Shown in pieces: positions 29,401-41,400 of a stretch of 64,000 bases of DNA. Position 1 is the first letter of the stretch. Every line of letters starts with the position of its first letter. Source of the DNA: Tistrella mobilis (GTDB lineage: Bacteria; Pseudomonadota; Alphaproteobacteria; Tistrellales; Tistrellaceae); assembly GCF_041468085.1 (NCBI RefSeq), contig NZ_CP121017.1, positions 3,475,676-3,539,675 of the forward strand. The letters are read 5' to 3'. The notes below the pieces were generated by a model. It was not told the origin of the DNA and did no database searches. It saw nothing but the letters and a program-made list of their open reading frames with translations. The position numbers and the translations under genes are program-made.

Positions 29401-32400
29401 GTCGAGACTGACGCCGTCCTTCAGCTTAAGCGTGCCGTCGACGATCTCGAACCGGTCGTCATCGACGGTGAAGCTCAGCGTGTCGCCGGCATCCGGATCG
29501 GACCCGGTCACGGTCCCGATCACGGCACCGGCCGCATTCTCGGCCACGGTCGAGCCGGTCAGAATCGGCTGCGCTGGGGCCTCGTTCACATCGGTGACGG
29601 TGATCGTCACGCTGCGGGTGGCCGTCAGGCCATCCGCATCCGTCGCGGTGATCACGAGGTCGACCGAGGCTTCCGTCTCGTGGTCGAGACTGACGCCGTC
29701 CTTCAGCTTAAGCGTGCCGTCGACGATCTCGAACCGGTCGTCATCGACGGTGAAGCTCAGCGTGTCGCCGGCATCCGGATCGGACCCGGTCACGGTCCCG
29801 ATCACGGCACCGGCCGCATTCTCGGCCACGGTCGAGCCGGTCAGAATCGGCTGCGCTGGGGCCTCGTTCACATCGGTGACGGTGATCGTCACGCTGCGGG
29901 TGGCCGTCAGGCCATCCGCATCCGTCGCGGTGATCACAAGATCGACCGAGGCTTCCGTCTCGTGGTCGAGGCTGATGCCGTCCTTCAGCTTAAGCGTGCC
30001 GTCGACGATTTCGAACCGGTCGTCATCGACGGTGAAGCTCAGCGTGTCGCCGGCATCCGGGTCGGACCCGGTCACGGTCCCGATCACGGCACCGGCCGCA
30101 TTCTCAGCCACGGTCGAGCCGGTCAGAACCGGCTGCGCCGGGGCCTCGTTCACATCGGTGACGGTGATCGTCACGCTGCGGGTGGCCGTCAGGCCATCCG
30201 CATCCGTCGCGGTGATCACAAGATCGACCGAGGCTTCCGTCTCGTGGTCGAGGCTGATGCCGTCCTTCAGCTTCAGGCTGCCGTCGACGATTTCGAACCG
30301 GTCGTCATCGACGGTGAAGCTCAGCGTGTCGCCGGCATCCGGATCGGCCCCGGTCACGGTCCCGATCACGGCACCGGCCGCATTCTCGGCCACGGTCGAG
30401 CCGGTCAGAACCGGCTGGGTCGGGGTCTCGTTCACATTGTCGACGGCGATCACCACGACATTGGAGCGGCTGCCCTCGATGGTGGTGGCGGTGATCACCA
30501 GCGTGACCGCGGCCTCCGCCTCGCGGTCGAGGCTGATACCGTCCTTCAGCTTCAGGGTCGGCACACCATCGAGGTCGACGATCTCGAAGCGGGCATCATC
30601 GACCGTCAGAGACACATCCACACCCGGATCGACCGGATCGGTGAACCGCACCGGCCCGATCACCCCGCCGGGGGTGTTTTCAGAGACGATGCCATCGGGC
30701 AGGGCCGGCACCGGCGGCGTGGCATCGGGTAGCACGGTCAGCACGACCGTCTGCGTCGAGGCGAGGCCAAGCCCGTCGGTTGCGGTGATGACCAGGCTGA
30801 CGGTCGGCTCGTCACCCACCGACAGGCTTTCGCCCGCCTTCAGCTTCAGCATGTCGCCGACGATCTCGAACCGGCGGTCGTCGACGCTGAAGGTCAGACG
30901 GCCTTCCTGCGTGGTCGCATCATCCGGATCGGTCGCGGTCACCCGGCCGACGATCGCGCCGGCATCACCGCCCTGGACGGTGTCGGAGGACAGCACCGGC
31001 GTGGTCGGGGCCTCGTTGACATCAGTCACCGTGACCAGCATCACGCGCTCGGCCGAAAGCCCGCCGGTATCGGTGGCGGTGATCACCAGCGCCACGGAGC
31101 CCGCGGCCTCGTGATCCAGCGATACCCCGTCCTTCAGCTTCAGCACCATGTCGCCCGCGACATCGACGATCTCGAAGCGATCGTCGTTCACGGTGTAGGT
31201 GAGGTCGTCGCCGGCATCCGGGTCGGTGGAGGTGACGGTGCCGATCACGGCCCCCGCCGCGTTCTCCGCCACCGTCGCACCCGACACCACCGGGGTGGAG
31301 GGGGCTTCGTTCAGGTCGGTGACATTGATCGTGGCAACCAGGCTGTCGCTCAGACCGCCGCCATCGGTGACCTGGATGTTGAGGGTCACCGTCGCCTCGG
31401 TCTCGTGATCGAGGCTGATGCCGTCCTTCAGTTTCAGAAGGCCGTCCACGATCTCGAAGCGGGCATCGTCGACCGTGAAGGTCTTCTGGCCGAAGCTGGT
31501 CGAGGCATCATCCGGATCGGTCGCGCTCACCCGGCCGATCACCGCACCTTCGGCATTCTCGGCCACGCTGTCGTCGTCGAGCACCGGTGCGCCGACCTGC
31601 TCATTGGCATCGGCGACCCTGATCACGAAGGTGCCGGTCTTGGCATCGTCGTTGACGTAGATCGAGGTGATCTGCAGCGTCACCGTCGGCTCGGCCTCGT
31701 GGTCGAGCGAAATGCCGTCCTTGAGCTTCAGGGTCGGCGTGATGCCGATGAAGACCACCTCGAAGCGGGCATCATCGACGATATAGCCGTTGAGCGTCGC
31801 CACCGGCAGGGTGCCGATCACGGCCCCGGCCTCGTTCTCGGTGACGGTGGTGTTGCTGAGAACAGGCGTGGCCGCGCTGTTGGTGTCGTCGAACACCTTG
31901 ACCGAAACCGTGCTCTGGGTCTGGAGCCCCGCCACATCGGTGGCGGTGATCACCAGATCGACCGAGGTTGCGGCCTCGTAATCGAGATACTCGCCATCCT
32001 TCAGCTTGAGCTGTCCGCCGACGATCTCGAAACGGGCGTCGTCGACGGTGTAGGTGACGCTGTCCCCGTCATCCGGATCGCCGCCGGTGACGTTGCCGAT
32101 CACCGCACCAATGTCGTTCTCGACCACAAGACTGGCATCGAGCACCGGAGCAGTCGGCGCCTCGTTCACATCGGTGACGGTGAGGGTCAGCAGCCGGGTC
32201 GCCGTCAGCCCGCCACCATCGGTCGCGGTGAGCACCAGGGTAATGGTCGGCTCGGCCTCGTGATCAAGCGAGGCGCCGTCCTTCAGCTTCAGCTGGCCAT
32301 CGACGATTTCGAACCGGGCATCGTCGACCGACAGGCCGACCAGGTCGTCGACATCCGGATCGGAGGTCGTGACCGTGCCGATCACCGCGCCGGCATCATT

Positions 32401-35400
32401 CTCGGCAACCGTCCCGTCGCCGGTGAAGACCGGCACCGAAGGCGCCTCGTTCACGTTGGAAACCGTTACGGTCACCGTCCGCTCTGCGGTCAGGCCGTCG
32501 CCGTCGGTCGCCGTCACCACGAGGTCGATGGTCGCCGCCGCCTCGCGATCCAGACTGACACCGTCCTTCAGCTTCAGGACATTGCCCACCACCTCGAACC
32601 GGCTGTCGTCGACGGTATAGGTAAGGGTGTCGCCGGCATCGGGATCGGTAGAGGACAGGGTGCCGACCGAAACGCCCGCGGCATTCTCGGCCACGGCGCC
32701 GCCGGTCAGCACCGGCTGCGACGGCGCCTCGTTCACATTGGCGACCCGGATCAGCACATCGGCGGTGCGGGTCTCGTTATCCGCATCGGTCGCGGTGATC
32801 GTGACCGTCACCTCGGCGGCGGCCTCGCGGTCGAGCGAGGTGCCATCCTTCAGCTTCAGCACGGTCACACCGTCGCTCTCGACGATCTCGAAGCGCGTGT
32901 CGTCGACGGTATAGCCGATACCGTCGAGCGTCGGCAGGGTACCGACCACCGCGCCCGCATCGTTTTCGGTGACATTGCCGCCGGTCAGCACCGGCAGCGG
33001 CGTGATCACGCCGTCATCCCGGATGGTGATCGTCACATTGGTGGTGTTGGAGGCATTATCCGGGTCGGTGACGGTCAGCACCAGATCGACGGTCGGCTCG
33101 GTTTCGTGGTCGAGGCTGACACCGTCCTTGAGCCGCAGCAGCTGGACGCCGTCGACGCTGACGATCTCGAAGCGCGCATCATCGACCGTATAGGTCAGCG
33201 TATCGCCATCGGCATCGGTCGCGGTCACGCGGCCGATGACCGCGCCGGCGTCGTTCTCGTCCACTTCGTCATTGTCGAGAGCGGGTGCCGTCGGCTGATC
33301 GTTCACGGCAGAGACCGCGAGCGTCACGGTGGCCGTATCGGTCAGAACACCGCCAGAGCCGGTGTTGCCGTTGTCGGTCACATCCACGGTCAGCGTCACA
33401 TCGCCATTGGCATTCGCCACCGGCGTGAAGGTCAGCGCACCGCCCGAGAGGAAGGTGTTGATGTCGGCAACCGTGCCGGTCAGCGTCAGCGCCGTGGCCG
33501 TGCCGCCGACAGTCACGCCGCTGCCACTGGTCGCGGCGAGTTCGCCCTCGCCCACGGTGAAGGTCACCGTCACCTCGCCGGTGCCGGCGTCGACATCACT
33601 GATCGAGATGCCGGTCAACGCGGTCTCGGTGTCTTCGGTGACGTCGATGGAACCAGGCGCCGTGATTTCCGGCGCATCGTTCACCGCCGACACATCCAGC
33701 GTCACCGTCGCCGTATCGGTCTGCGACCCGCCCGAGCCGGTGTTGCCGCCGTCATCGACGGTCACCGTCAGGGTCACATCCGCCGTCGCATTCTCAGCCG
33801 TGGTGTAGCCGACGCCGCTGGCGGCGATGAAGGCGTTGATCGCGGTCACCGTGCCGGTCAGCGTCAGGCTGGTCGCCGTGCCGCCCACGGTCACGCCGCT
33901 GCCGCTGGTCGCGGACAGCGATCCGGTGGCGACATCCAGCGTGACGGTCACGTCGCCGGTACCGGCATCGACATCACTGATCGAGATGCCGGTCAGCGCG
34001 GTTGCGACATCCTCGGTCACGCTGATCGACGGCGGCGCCGTGATCTCCGGCGCGTCGTTCACCGCGGACACCGCCAGCGTCACCGTGGCCGTGTCGGTCA
34101 GGGTCCCGCCCGCACCGCTATTGCCGTCGTCATCGACATCGATGGTCAGGGTCACGTCGCCGCTGGCATTCGCCACCGGCGTGAAGGTCAGCGAATTGCC
34201 CGAGAGGAAGGCGTTGATGTCGGCCACCGTACCGGTCAGCGTCAGCGCGGTTGCCGTGCCGCCCACGGTCACATCAGCCGTACCGGTCGCGGCCAGTTCA
34301 CCCTCGCCCACGGTGAAGGTCACCGTCACCTCGCCCGTGCCGGCATCGGCATCCGAAATCGAAATGCCGGTCAGCGCGGTCCCGGTGTCTTCGGTGACGT
34401 CGATCGACGCAGGCGCCGTGATCTCCGGCGCGTCGTTCACCGCCGTCAACGTGATCGCGAAGCTCTGATCACTGACCGTGTGGCTGGTGGCGTCGGTGAT
34501 CGAGAAGCCGAAGCTGTCCGAGGCAGCCTCCGAGCCGTCATGCTCGTAGGTCACCAGCCCGTCGTCGATGTCCTTCTGCGTGAAGGTGTCGCCCAGTTCG
34601 AGGGCGGTGCCGTCGAGCTTGAGCGTGCCCCCCGCCGGCAGCGTGGTAAGCGTGTAGGCGATGTCGGCCGGATCGGTGTCTTCGGTATCCGACGAGGACA
34701 GCATCGCCGAGGTGATGGTGGTCGATCCGCCCTCGTCGAGCGTCAGGCCGGTATTGGTGTCGACCGTCGGCGGGGCATCGACCTCGATCGTGCGCTCGAA
34801 AGCGACACTGGTCTGCGTGTCCGTATCGCCGCTGTCGTCCGTCGCGGTGATCGAAACCACACGGTCGCCGCCGGGCATGGAGGATGCCGAACCGGTGTAG
34901 AGGAAGGCCGCGCCCTGCAGCACCGTCTGATAATCGGCAACCGAGGCCGCGCCCGACAGGGTCAGCGTGCCGGTGGCCGAGTTGAAATTGTAGCTGATGC
35001 CATGGTTGTTGGCGTAATTCGCCGCCGGCACGAACAGGCCCATATAGTCAGACGCACCACCAGGACGGGTGGTGAAGGTCACCACTACACTGGTGAGCTG
35101 TGTCGAATCGACGTCGCCGAGCACCGCGGAGCCGACGATCGCAACGGCAGCGCCGCCGGCACTGTAGACCGGCGAGGCCGACAGGTCGGTCACCGTCGGC
35201 GCGTCGTTCACCGGCGTGACATCCAGCGACACCATCGCCGTATCGGTCTGCGGCCCGCCCGAACCGTTATTGCCGCCGTCATCGACGGTCACCGTCAGGG
35301 TGACATCCGCCGTCGCATTCTCGGCCGTGGTGTAGCCGACGCCGCTGGCGGCGATGAAGGCGTTGATCGCGGTCACCGTGCCGGTCAGCGTCAGGCTGGT

Positions 35401-38400
35401 CGCCGTGCCGCCCACGGTCACGCCGCTGCCGCTGGTCGCGGACAGCGATCCGGTGGCGACATCCAGCGTGACGGTCACATCGCCGGTACCGGCATCGACA
35501 TCACTGATCGAGATGCCGGTCAGCGCGGTTGCAACATCCTCGGTCACGCTGATCGACGGCGGCGCCGTGATCTCCGGCGCGTCGTTCACCGCGGACACCG
35601 CCAGCGTCACCGTGGCCGTGTCGGTCAGGGTCCCGCCCGCACCGCTATTGCCGTCGTCATCGACATCGATGGTCAGGGTCACGTCGCCGCTGGCATTCGC
35701 CACCGGCGTGAAGGTCAGCGAATTGCCCGAGAGGAAGGCGTTGATGTCGGCCACCGTGCCGGTCAGCGTCAGCGCCGTTGCCGTGCCGCCGACAGTCACG
35801 CCCGAGCCACTGGTCGCGGCCAGTTCGCCCTCGCCCACGGTGAAGGTCACCGTCACCTCGCCGGTGCCGGCGTCGACATCACTGATCGAAATGCCGGTCA
35901 GCGCGGTCTCGGTGTCTTCGATGACGTCGATCGAGGCCGGTACGGTCAACTCCGGCGCGTCGTTCACCGCGCTCACGCCCAGCGTCACGGTGGCGGTATC
36001 GGTCTGCGGCCCGCCCGAACCGTTATTGCCGCCGTCATCGACGGTCACCGTCAGGGTGACATCCGCCGTCGCATTCTCGGCCGTGGTGTAGCCGACGCCG
36101 CTGGCGGCGATGAAGGCGTTGATCGCGGTCACCGTGCCGGTCAGCGTCAGGCTGGTCGCCGTGCCGCCCACGGTCACGCCGCTGCCGCTGGTCGCGGACA
36201 GCGATCCGGTGGCGACATCCAGCGTGACGGTCACGTCGCCGGTACCGGCATCGACATCACTGATCGAGATGCCGGTCAGCGCGGTTGCGACATCCTCGGT
36301 CACGCTGATCGACGGCGGCGCCGTGATCTCCGGCGCGTCGTTCACCGCGGACACCGCCAGCGTCACCGTGGCCGTGTCGGTCAGGGTCCCGCCCGCACCG
36401 CTATTGCCGTCGTCATCGACATCGATGGTCAGGGTCACGTCGCCGCTGGCATTCGCCACCGGCGTGAAGGTCAGCGAATTGCCTGAGAGGAAGGCGTTGA
36501 TGTCGGCCACCGTGCCGGTCAGCGTCAGCGCCGTTGCCGTGCCGCCGACAGTCACGCCCGAGCCACTGGTCGCGGCCAGTTCGCCCTCACCCACGGTGAA
36601 GGTCACCGTCACCTCGCCGGTGCCGGCATCGGCATCCGAAATCGAAATGCCGGTCAGCGCGGTCCCGGTGTCTTCGGTGACGTCGATCGACGCAGGCGCC
36701 GTGATCTCCGGCGCGTCGTTCACGGCCGTGACCGTGATCGCAAAACTCTGCCCGCTGACGGTGAGGTTGGTCGCGTCCGTCACCGAGAAGCCGAAGCTGT
36801 CCGACGCCCCTTCCGAGCCGTCATGCTCGTAGGTCACCAGCCCGTCGTCGATATCCTTCTGCGTGAAGGTATCGCCCACGCCGAGGACGGTGCCGTCGAG
36901 CTTGAGCGTACCGGCAGCCGGCGCCGTGGTCAGCGTGTAGGTGACATCGGCCGGATCGGTGTCTTCCATATCCGACGACGACAGCATCGCCGAGGTGATG
37001 GTGGTGGAATCGCCCTCGTCCAGCGTCGTGCCGGCGTTGGTATCGACCTTCGGCGGCGCATTGACCTCGATGGTGCGCTCGAAAGCGACACTGGTCTGCG
37101 TGTCCGTATCGCCGCTGTCGTCCGTCGCGGTGATCGAAACCACCCGGTCGCCGCCGGGCATGGAGGATGCCGAACCGGTGTAGAGGAAGGCCGCGCCCTG
37201 CAGCACCGTCTGATAATCGGCAACCGAGGCCGTGCCCGACAGGGTCAGCGTGCCGGTGGCCGAGTTGAAATTGTAGCTGATGCCATGGTTGTTGGCGTAA
37301 TTCGCCGCCGGCACGAGCAGGCCCATATAGTCAGACGTACCACCAGGACGGGTGGTGAAGGTCACCACTACACTGGTGAGCTGTGTCGAATCGACGTCGC
37401 CGAGCACCGCGGAGCCGACGATCGCAACGGCAGCACCGCCGGCCGTGTAGACCGGCGAGGCCGACAGATCGGTCACCGTCGGCGCGTCATTGGTGGGCTG
37501 GATGTTCACGGTGGTCACCAGCGTGCCGGTGAGCGCGCCGCCCGAGCCCTGGACACCGGCATTGCCGTCATCGACCGACCAGAGCAGATCGACCGAGGCC
37601 GGCGGCGCGTCGCTCGCCGTGGCATAGCCGATCTGCCGCGCGGCTTCGGTCAGAAGATCGTAGGTCGCATTGGCATTGAGCGTGAGGACGAGCGTGCCGC
37701 CCGCATTGGTGGTGACGGTACCGATGACGATGCCACCGACGGTCAGATCTCCGCCCTCGGTCAGGTCGCCGAGCGTGCCGCCGCTGATCGCCCCGAACAG
37801 GTCGTCGGCATCGGCCCCGCCATCACGGGTGATGGTGATGACCATGCCGTCATGATTGTCGGCCAGCCACAGCTCGGGATCATAGATGTCGATCTCGGAA
37901 TCGATCGCGGTGAAGCCGCCATCCTCGACATGGGTCGGATCCATGTTGAAGCCGGCGACGGGCGTACCGTCGGGGGCGAAGCGCGCTGCGAAGATCTCGT
38001 CGCCGCCGCAGCCGCAACCAAGATAGCTGCCACCGAGCAGCAGGTCGCCATTGTCGTCGACGGTGAGCGCCGAGATGGTGAAGCTGCGCAGATCGTCACC
38101 GAAGGTGACTTCGCCATTGGTCCCGAAGCTGGTGTCCAGCTGCCCGTCGGCGCCGATCTTGATGATCGAGGCGGTGGCGGTGGGCATGCCTCCGGTGATC
38201 GTTATACGGGTGCCGACCAGGACGACACTGCCATCGGCGAGCAGGGTTGCGTCGGTGGTCAGGCTGCCCGTGAAGGCCAGGCTGCCGCCGCTGCCGAAGC
38301 CACCATCGACGGAACCGCCATCCGTCAGACGCCAGAGCGTGGTGACGGGCAGGCCGGTATCCGCATCGGTATGGATGTTCAGGACGACCATGCCGCCGCC

Positions 38401-41400
38401 GGGCTGGGGCAGAACCGACACGCCGGTTTCGGCAATATCGGGATCGTCGATCGTGGCGGTGCCGCTGCTGCCGAAACCGGTATCCAGCGTGCCATCGGCG
38501 TTGTAGCGCTGAATGATCGCGCCGGTATCCGCCGCACCGGTAACGAGGATCTTGCCGTCGGCCTGGACGGCGACGCTCAGCAATGCCTCGCTGCCGCCGA
38601 AATCGATCGCCACCGCAGCACCGCCGTTGAACGCGGAGTCGAAGCTGCCATCGGCAAGCAGCCGGTACAGCCGGCCATCGGCGGTGCCACCATCGCCGGT
38701 GGTGTTCACGCCGGCCACCAGGATGCGGCCGGTATCGTCCACCGCCACCTTGTACAGCGAGAATGCCACCCCGGCGTCGTTGAGGACGACGACGCCATCC
38801 GTGCCGAAGCCGCTATCCCGCGTGCCGTTGTCGTTCAGGCTGACCAGCAGGGCCACGGTAGCACCGCCGGACACGTCGACCGTGCCTGTGATCAGCAGCT
38901 TGCCGTTGCTCTGCAGCAGGGCGTTCGCGGGCGTGAACTCGCCGCCGCTGTCCAGGGTGACGACGCCATTGGTGCCAAAGCTGGTGTCGAGCTTGCCGTC
39001 GGCGTCATAACGCGCGACCACGATCATGTTCGGCTGAACGCTGGTGTCGACGCCGAACTGATAGTAGCCGCCGTCAGGCAGGGCGACGATCCCGCCGATG
39101 CTGTCCATATCCCCCGGGGCATCGTCGACGACGGTACCATCGGGCATGGTGGTCACGTCGGGCGCATCGTTCACGGCCGTGACCGTGATGGTCACCGTCT
39201 CGCTGGCGGTTTCAGAGGCGCCGCCGCTATTGCCCAGATCGTCGATATCGACGGTCAGGGTGACATCGCCGGTATCGTCGGCATCGGTCTGGAAGGTGAC
39301 GCCCTGGGCGGCGATGAAGGCGTTGATGTCGGCGATGGTGCCGGACAGCATGATCGCCTTCGACCCGTCGGTGACCGTCACCCCCGACCCGCTGGTGGCG
39401 GTGATCGTGCCGTGGTCGACGCTCAGCGTCACCTCGACCGTGCCACTGCCGGCATCGGCATCGGCAAAGGAAATGCCGGTGATCGCCGTGGCCGTGTCTT
39501 CGGTGACCGTGATCGTGCCGCCACCCGGCACGGTGATCACCGGTGCGTCGTTGACCGCGGTGATGGCAACCGTGCTGGTCAGCGTGCCCTCGGCCGCACC
39601 GCCGGCCCCTTGCGTGCCGCTATTGCCGTCATTCACCGTCCAGACCAGATCGACCGAGGCCGGCGGCGCGTCGCTGGAATTGGCATAGGCGATCTGGCGC
39701 AGCGCCTCGTTCACCAGCGCGCGGGTCGCCGCGGCATTGAGCGACAGCACCAGGGCGCCGGCCGAGTTGGTCACGACCGTGCCGATGGTGGTGCCCGAGA
39801 CGACCAGGGCCTGGCCTTCGGTCAGGACACCGAGCGTGCCGCCATCGGCCGCCGAGAACTGATCCTGGCTGTCGGCACCGCCGTCGCGCGTCAGGCTGAC
39901 GGTGAAACCGTCGAGCGTGTCGGCATCGCCCAGATCGACATCGTCGACCGCAATCGTCGGCGCGATCACCACCGGCGCGCCGTTTTCGGTATAAGCCACC
40001 GGATCGGCATCGAATACCGGCTGACCGGTCGCGTCATAGCGGGCGAAGTAGATATCGGCCGGCTGCAATGCCGAGTCGTAATGGATGCCGCCCAGCAGGA
40101 TTTCGCCGGTGTCGGCGTCGATCCGGACCGAGGTGTGATTGAGCGGGAATTCGGTGCCGCCGATCGTGAACCCGCCATCCCGGCCGAAACCGGCATCGAG
40201 CACGCCATCGGCGGTAAAGCGCTGAACCGTCGTCGAAATATCCGCGGCGAAGGAGATGGTGCCGACAACGATGATGCCGCCATCCGGGGCGAAGGCGAAG
40301 GAGACGGTGTGCGCCGCCTCCCCCGTCACGGCACCGTTCAAACCGAAGCCGGTATCCAGCGCACCATCGGCGGTCAACCGCCAGATCACCGGCACCTGCT
40401 GGCCGGGGAAGCCGGAATCCTCGGTGGCCGACGCCACCAGAATGCTGCCATCGGCCTGCAGGCTGACCCCCTGAGCGCCAGCGCCGCCGAGGAGATCGGT
40501 ATCGATGATCAGATAACCGCCGGTTCCGAAGCTGGTATCCAGCGTGCGATCGGCATTGTGGCGATAGACGATCAGATCGCGGCCCTGGACCGCCAGCGTC
40601 ACGACCTTGCCGTCGGGCTGGATGACCGAATCGAGCGCCTGCTCGCTGCCCGGAATGCTGGCGCCGACATTGAACACGCCGTCCGCGGTGCCGTCGGCGG
40701 TGAAGCGGAACACGACGGTGCTGGTATCGCCCGAGGTGGGCGTCAGCGTCGCCGTGACATAGATCCGGTCGCTGCCGTCGATTTCGATATCGACCGGGCC
40801 GAAGCTCGACGGGGCCTGGGAGACGGTGATCGGGAAGCCCGACACCACGCTGCCATCGGTCGCAAGACGCGTCACCACCAGCGAGCTGTCGGAAGCCGCA
40901 CGGCCGGCAATGATCAGTTCACCCGAGGCCAGCACCTTCACCGCGTTCGGAACCGTGCCGGCGAAATAGGCCGCACCATCCGTGCCATAGCTGGTATCGA
41001 TGCTGCCATCGGCGTTGTAGCGATAGACCAGCACATTCTGGTACGCATCCCCACCGGTGGTGCGGCTGCTGACCACATAATGGCCGCCGCCGGGCGCATC
41101 CAGCATCCAGGTCGGGGTGGAAAGCGGCTCGGGCGCGGCAACCACATCGACGCCGTCATTGATGGTGTAGACATCCGGCGCGTCGTTGACCGGATCGACG
41201 GTCACGGTCACCGTGTCGGCATCGGTGCCCGGCAGGGCCGCGTCCTGGTCGCTGACGCTGACCGAGAGATCGACCGTACCGGTGACGTTCACCCCCGGCC
41301 GGTAGGTCACATTGCCGCCGGAAATGAAGGCGTTGATGTCGGCCCGGCTGCCGGTGAGGATCAGGGTCTGGCCGCCGGCGGCAACGGTGACGTCGGCGGT

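Noticed and set aside
28741..30432. Regularly spaced repeats that might suggest a CRISPR array
   Set aside because: The repeats are 282 bp, coding and contiguous, with no unique spacers.
17077..30732. A 4,551-codon open frame on the plus strand
   Set aside because: It is exactly antisense to the cadherin-repeat array. GC-rich codon bias and repetition remove stop codons on the other strand. Its translation is a His/Arg/Asp-rich low-complexity repeat with no domain, and it overlaps the real tolC-like gene as well.
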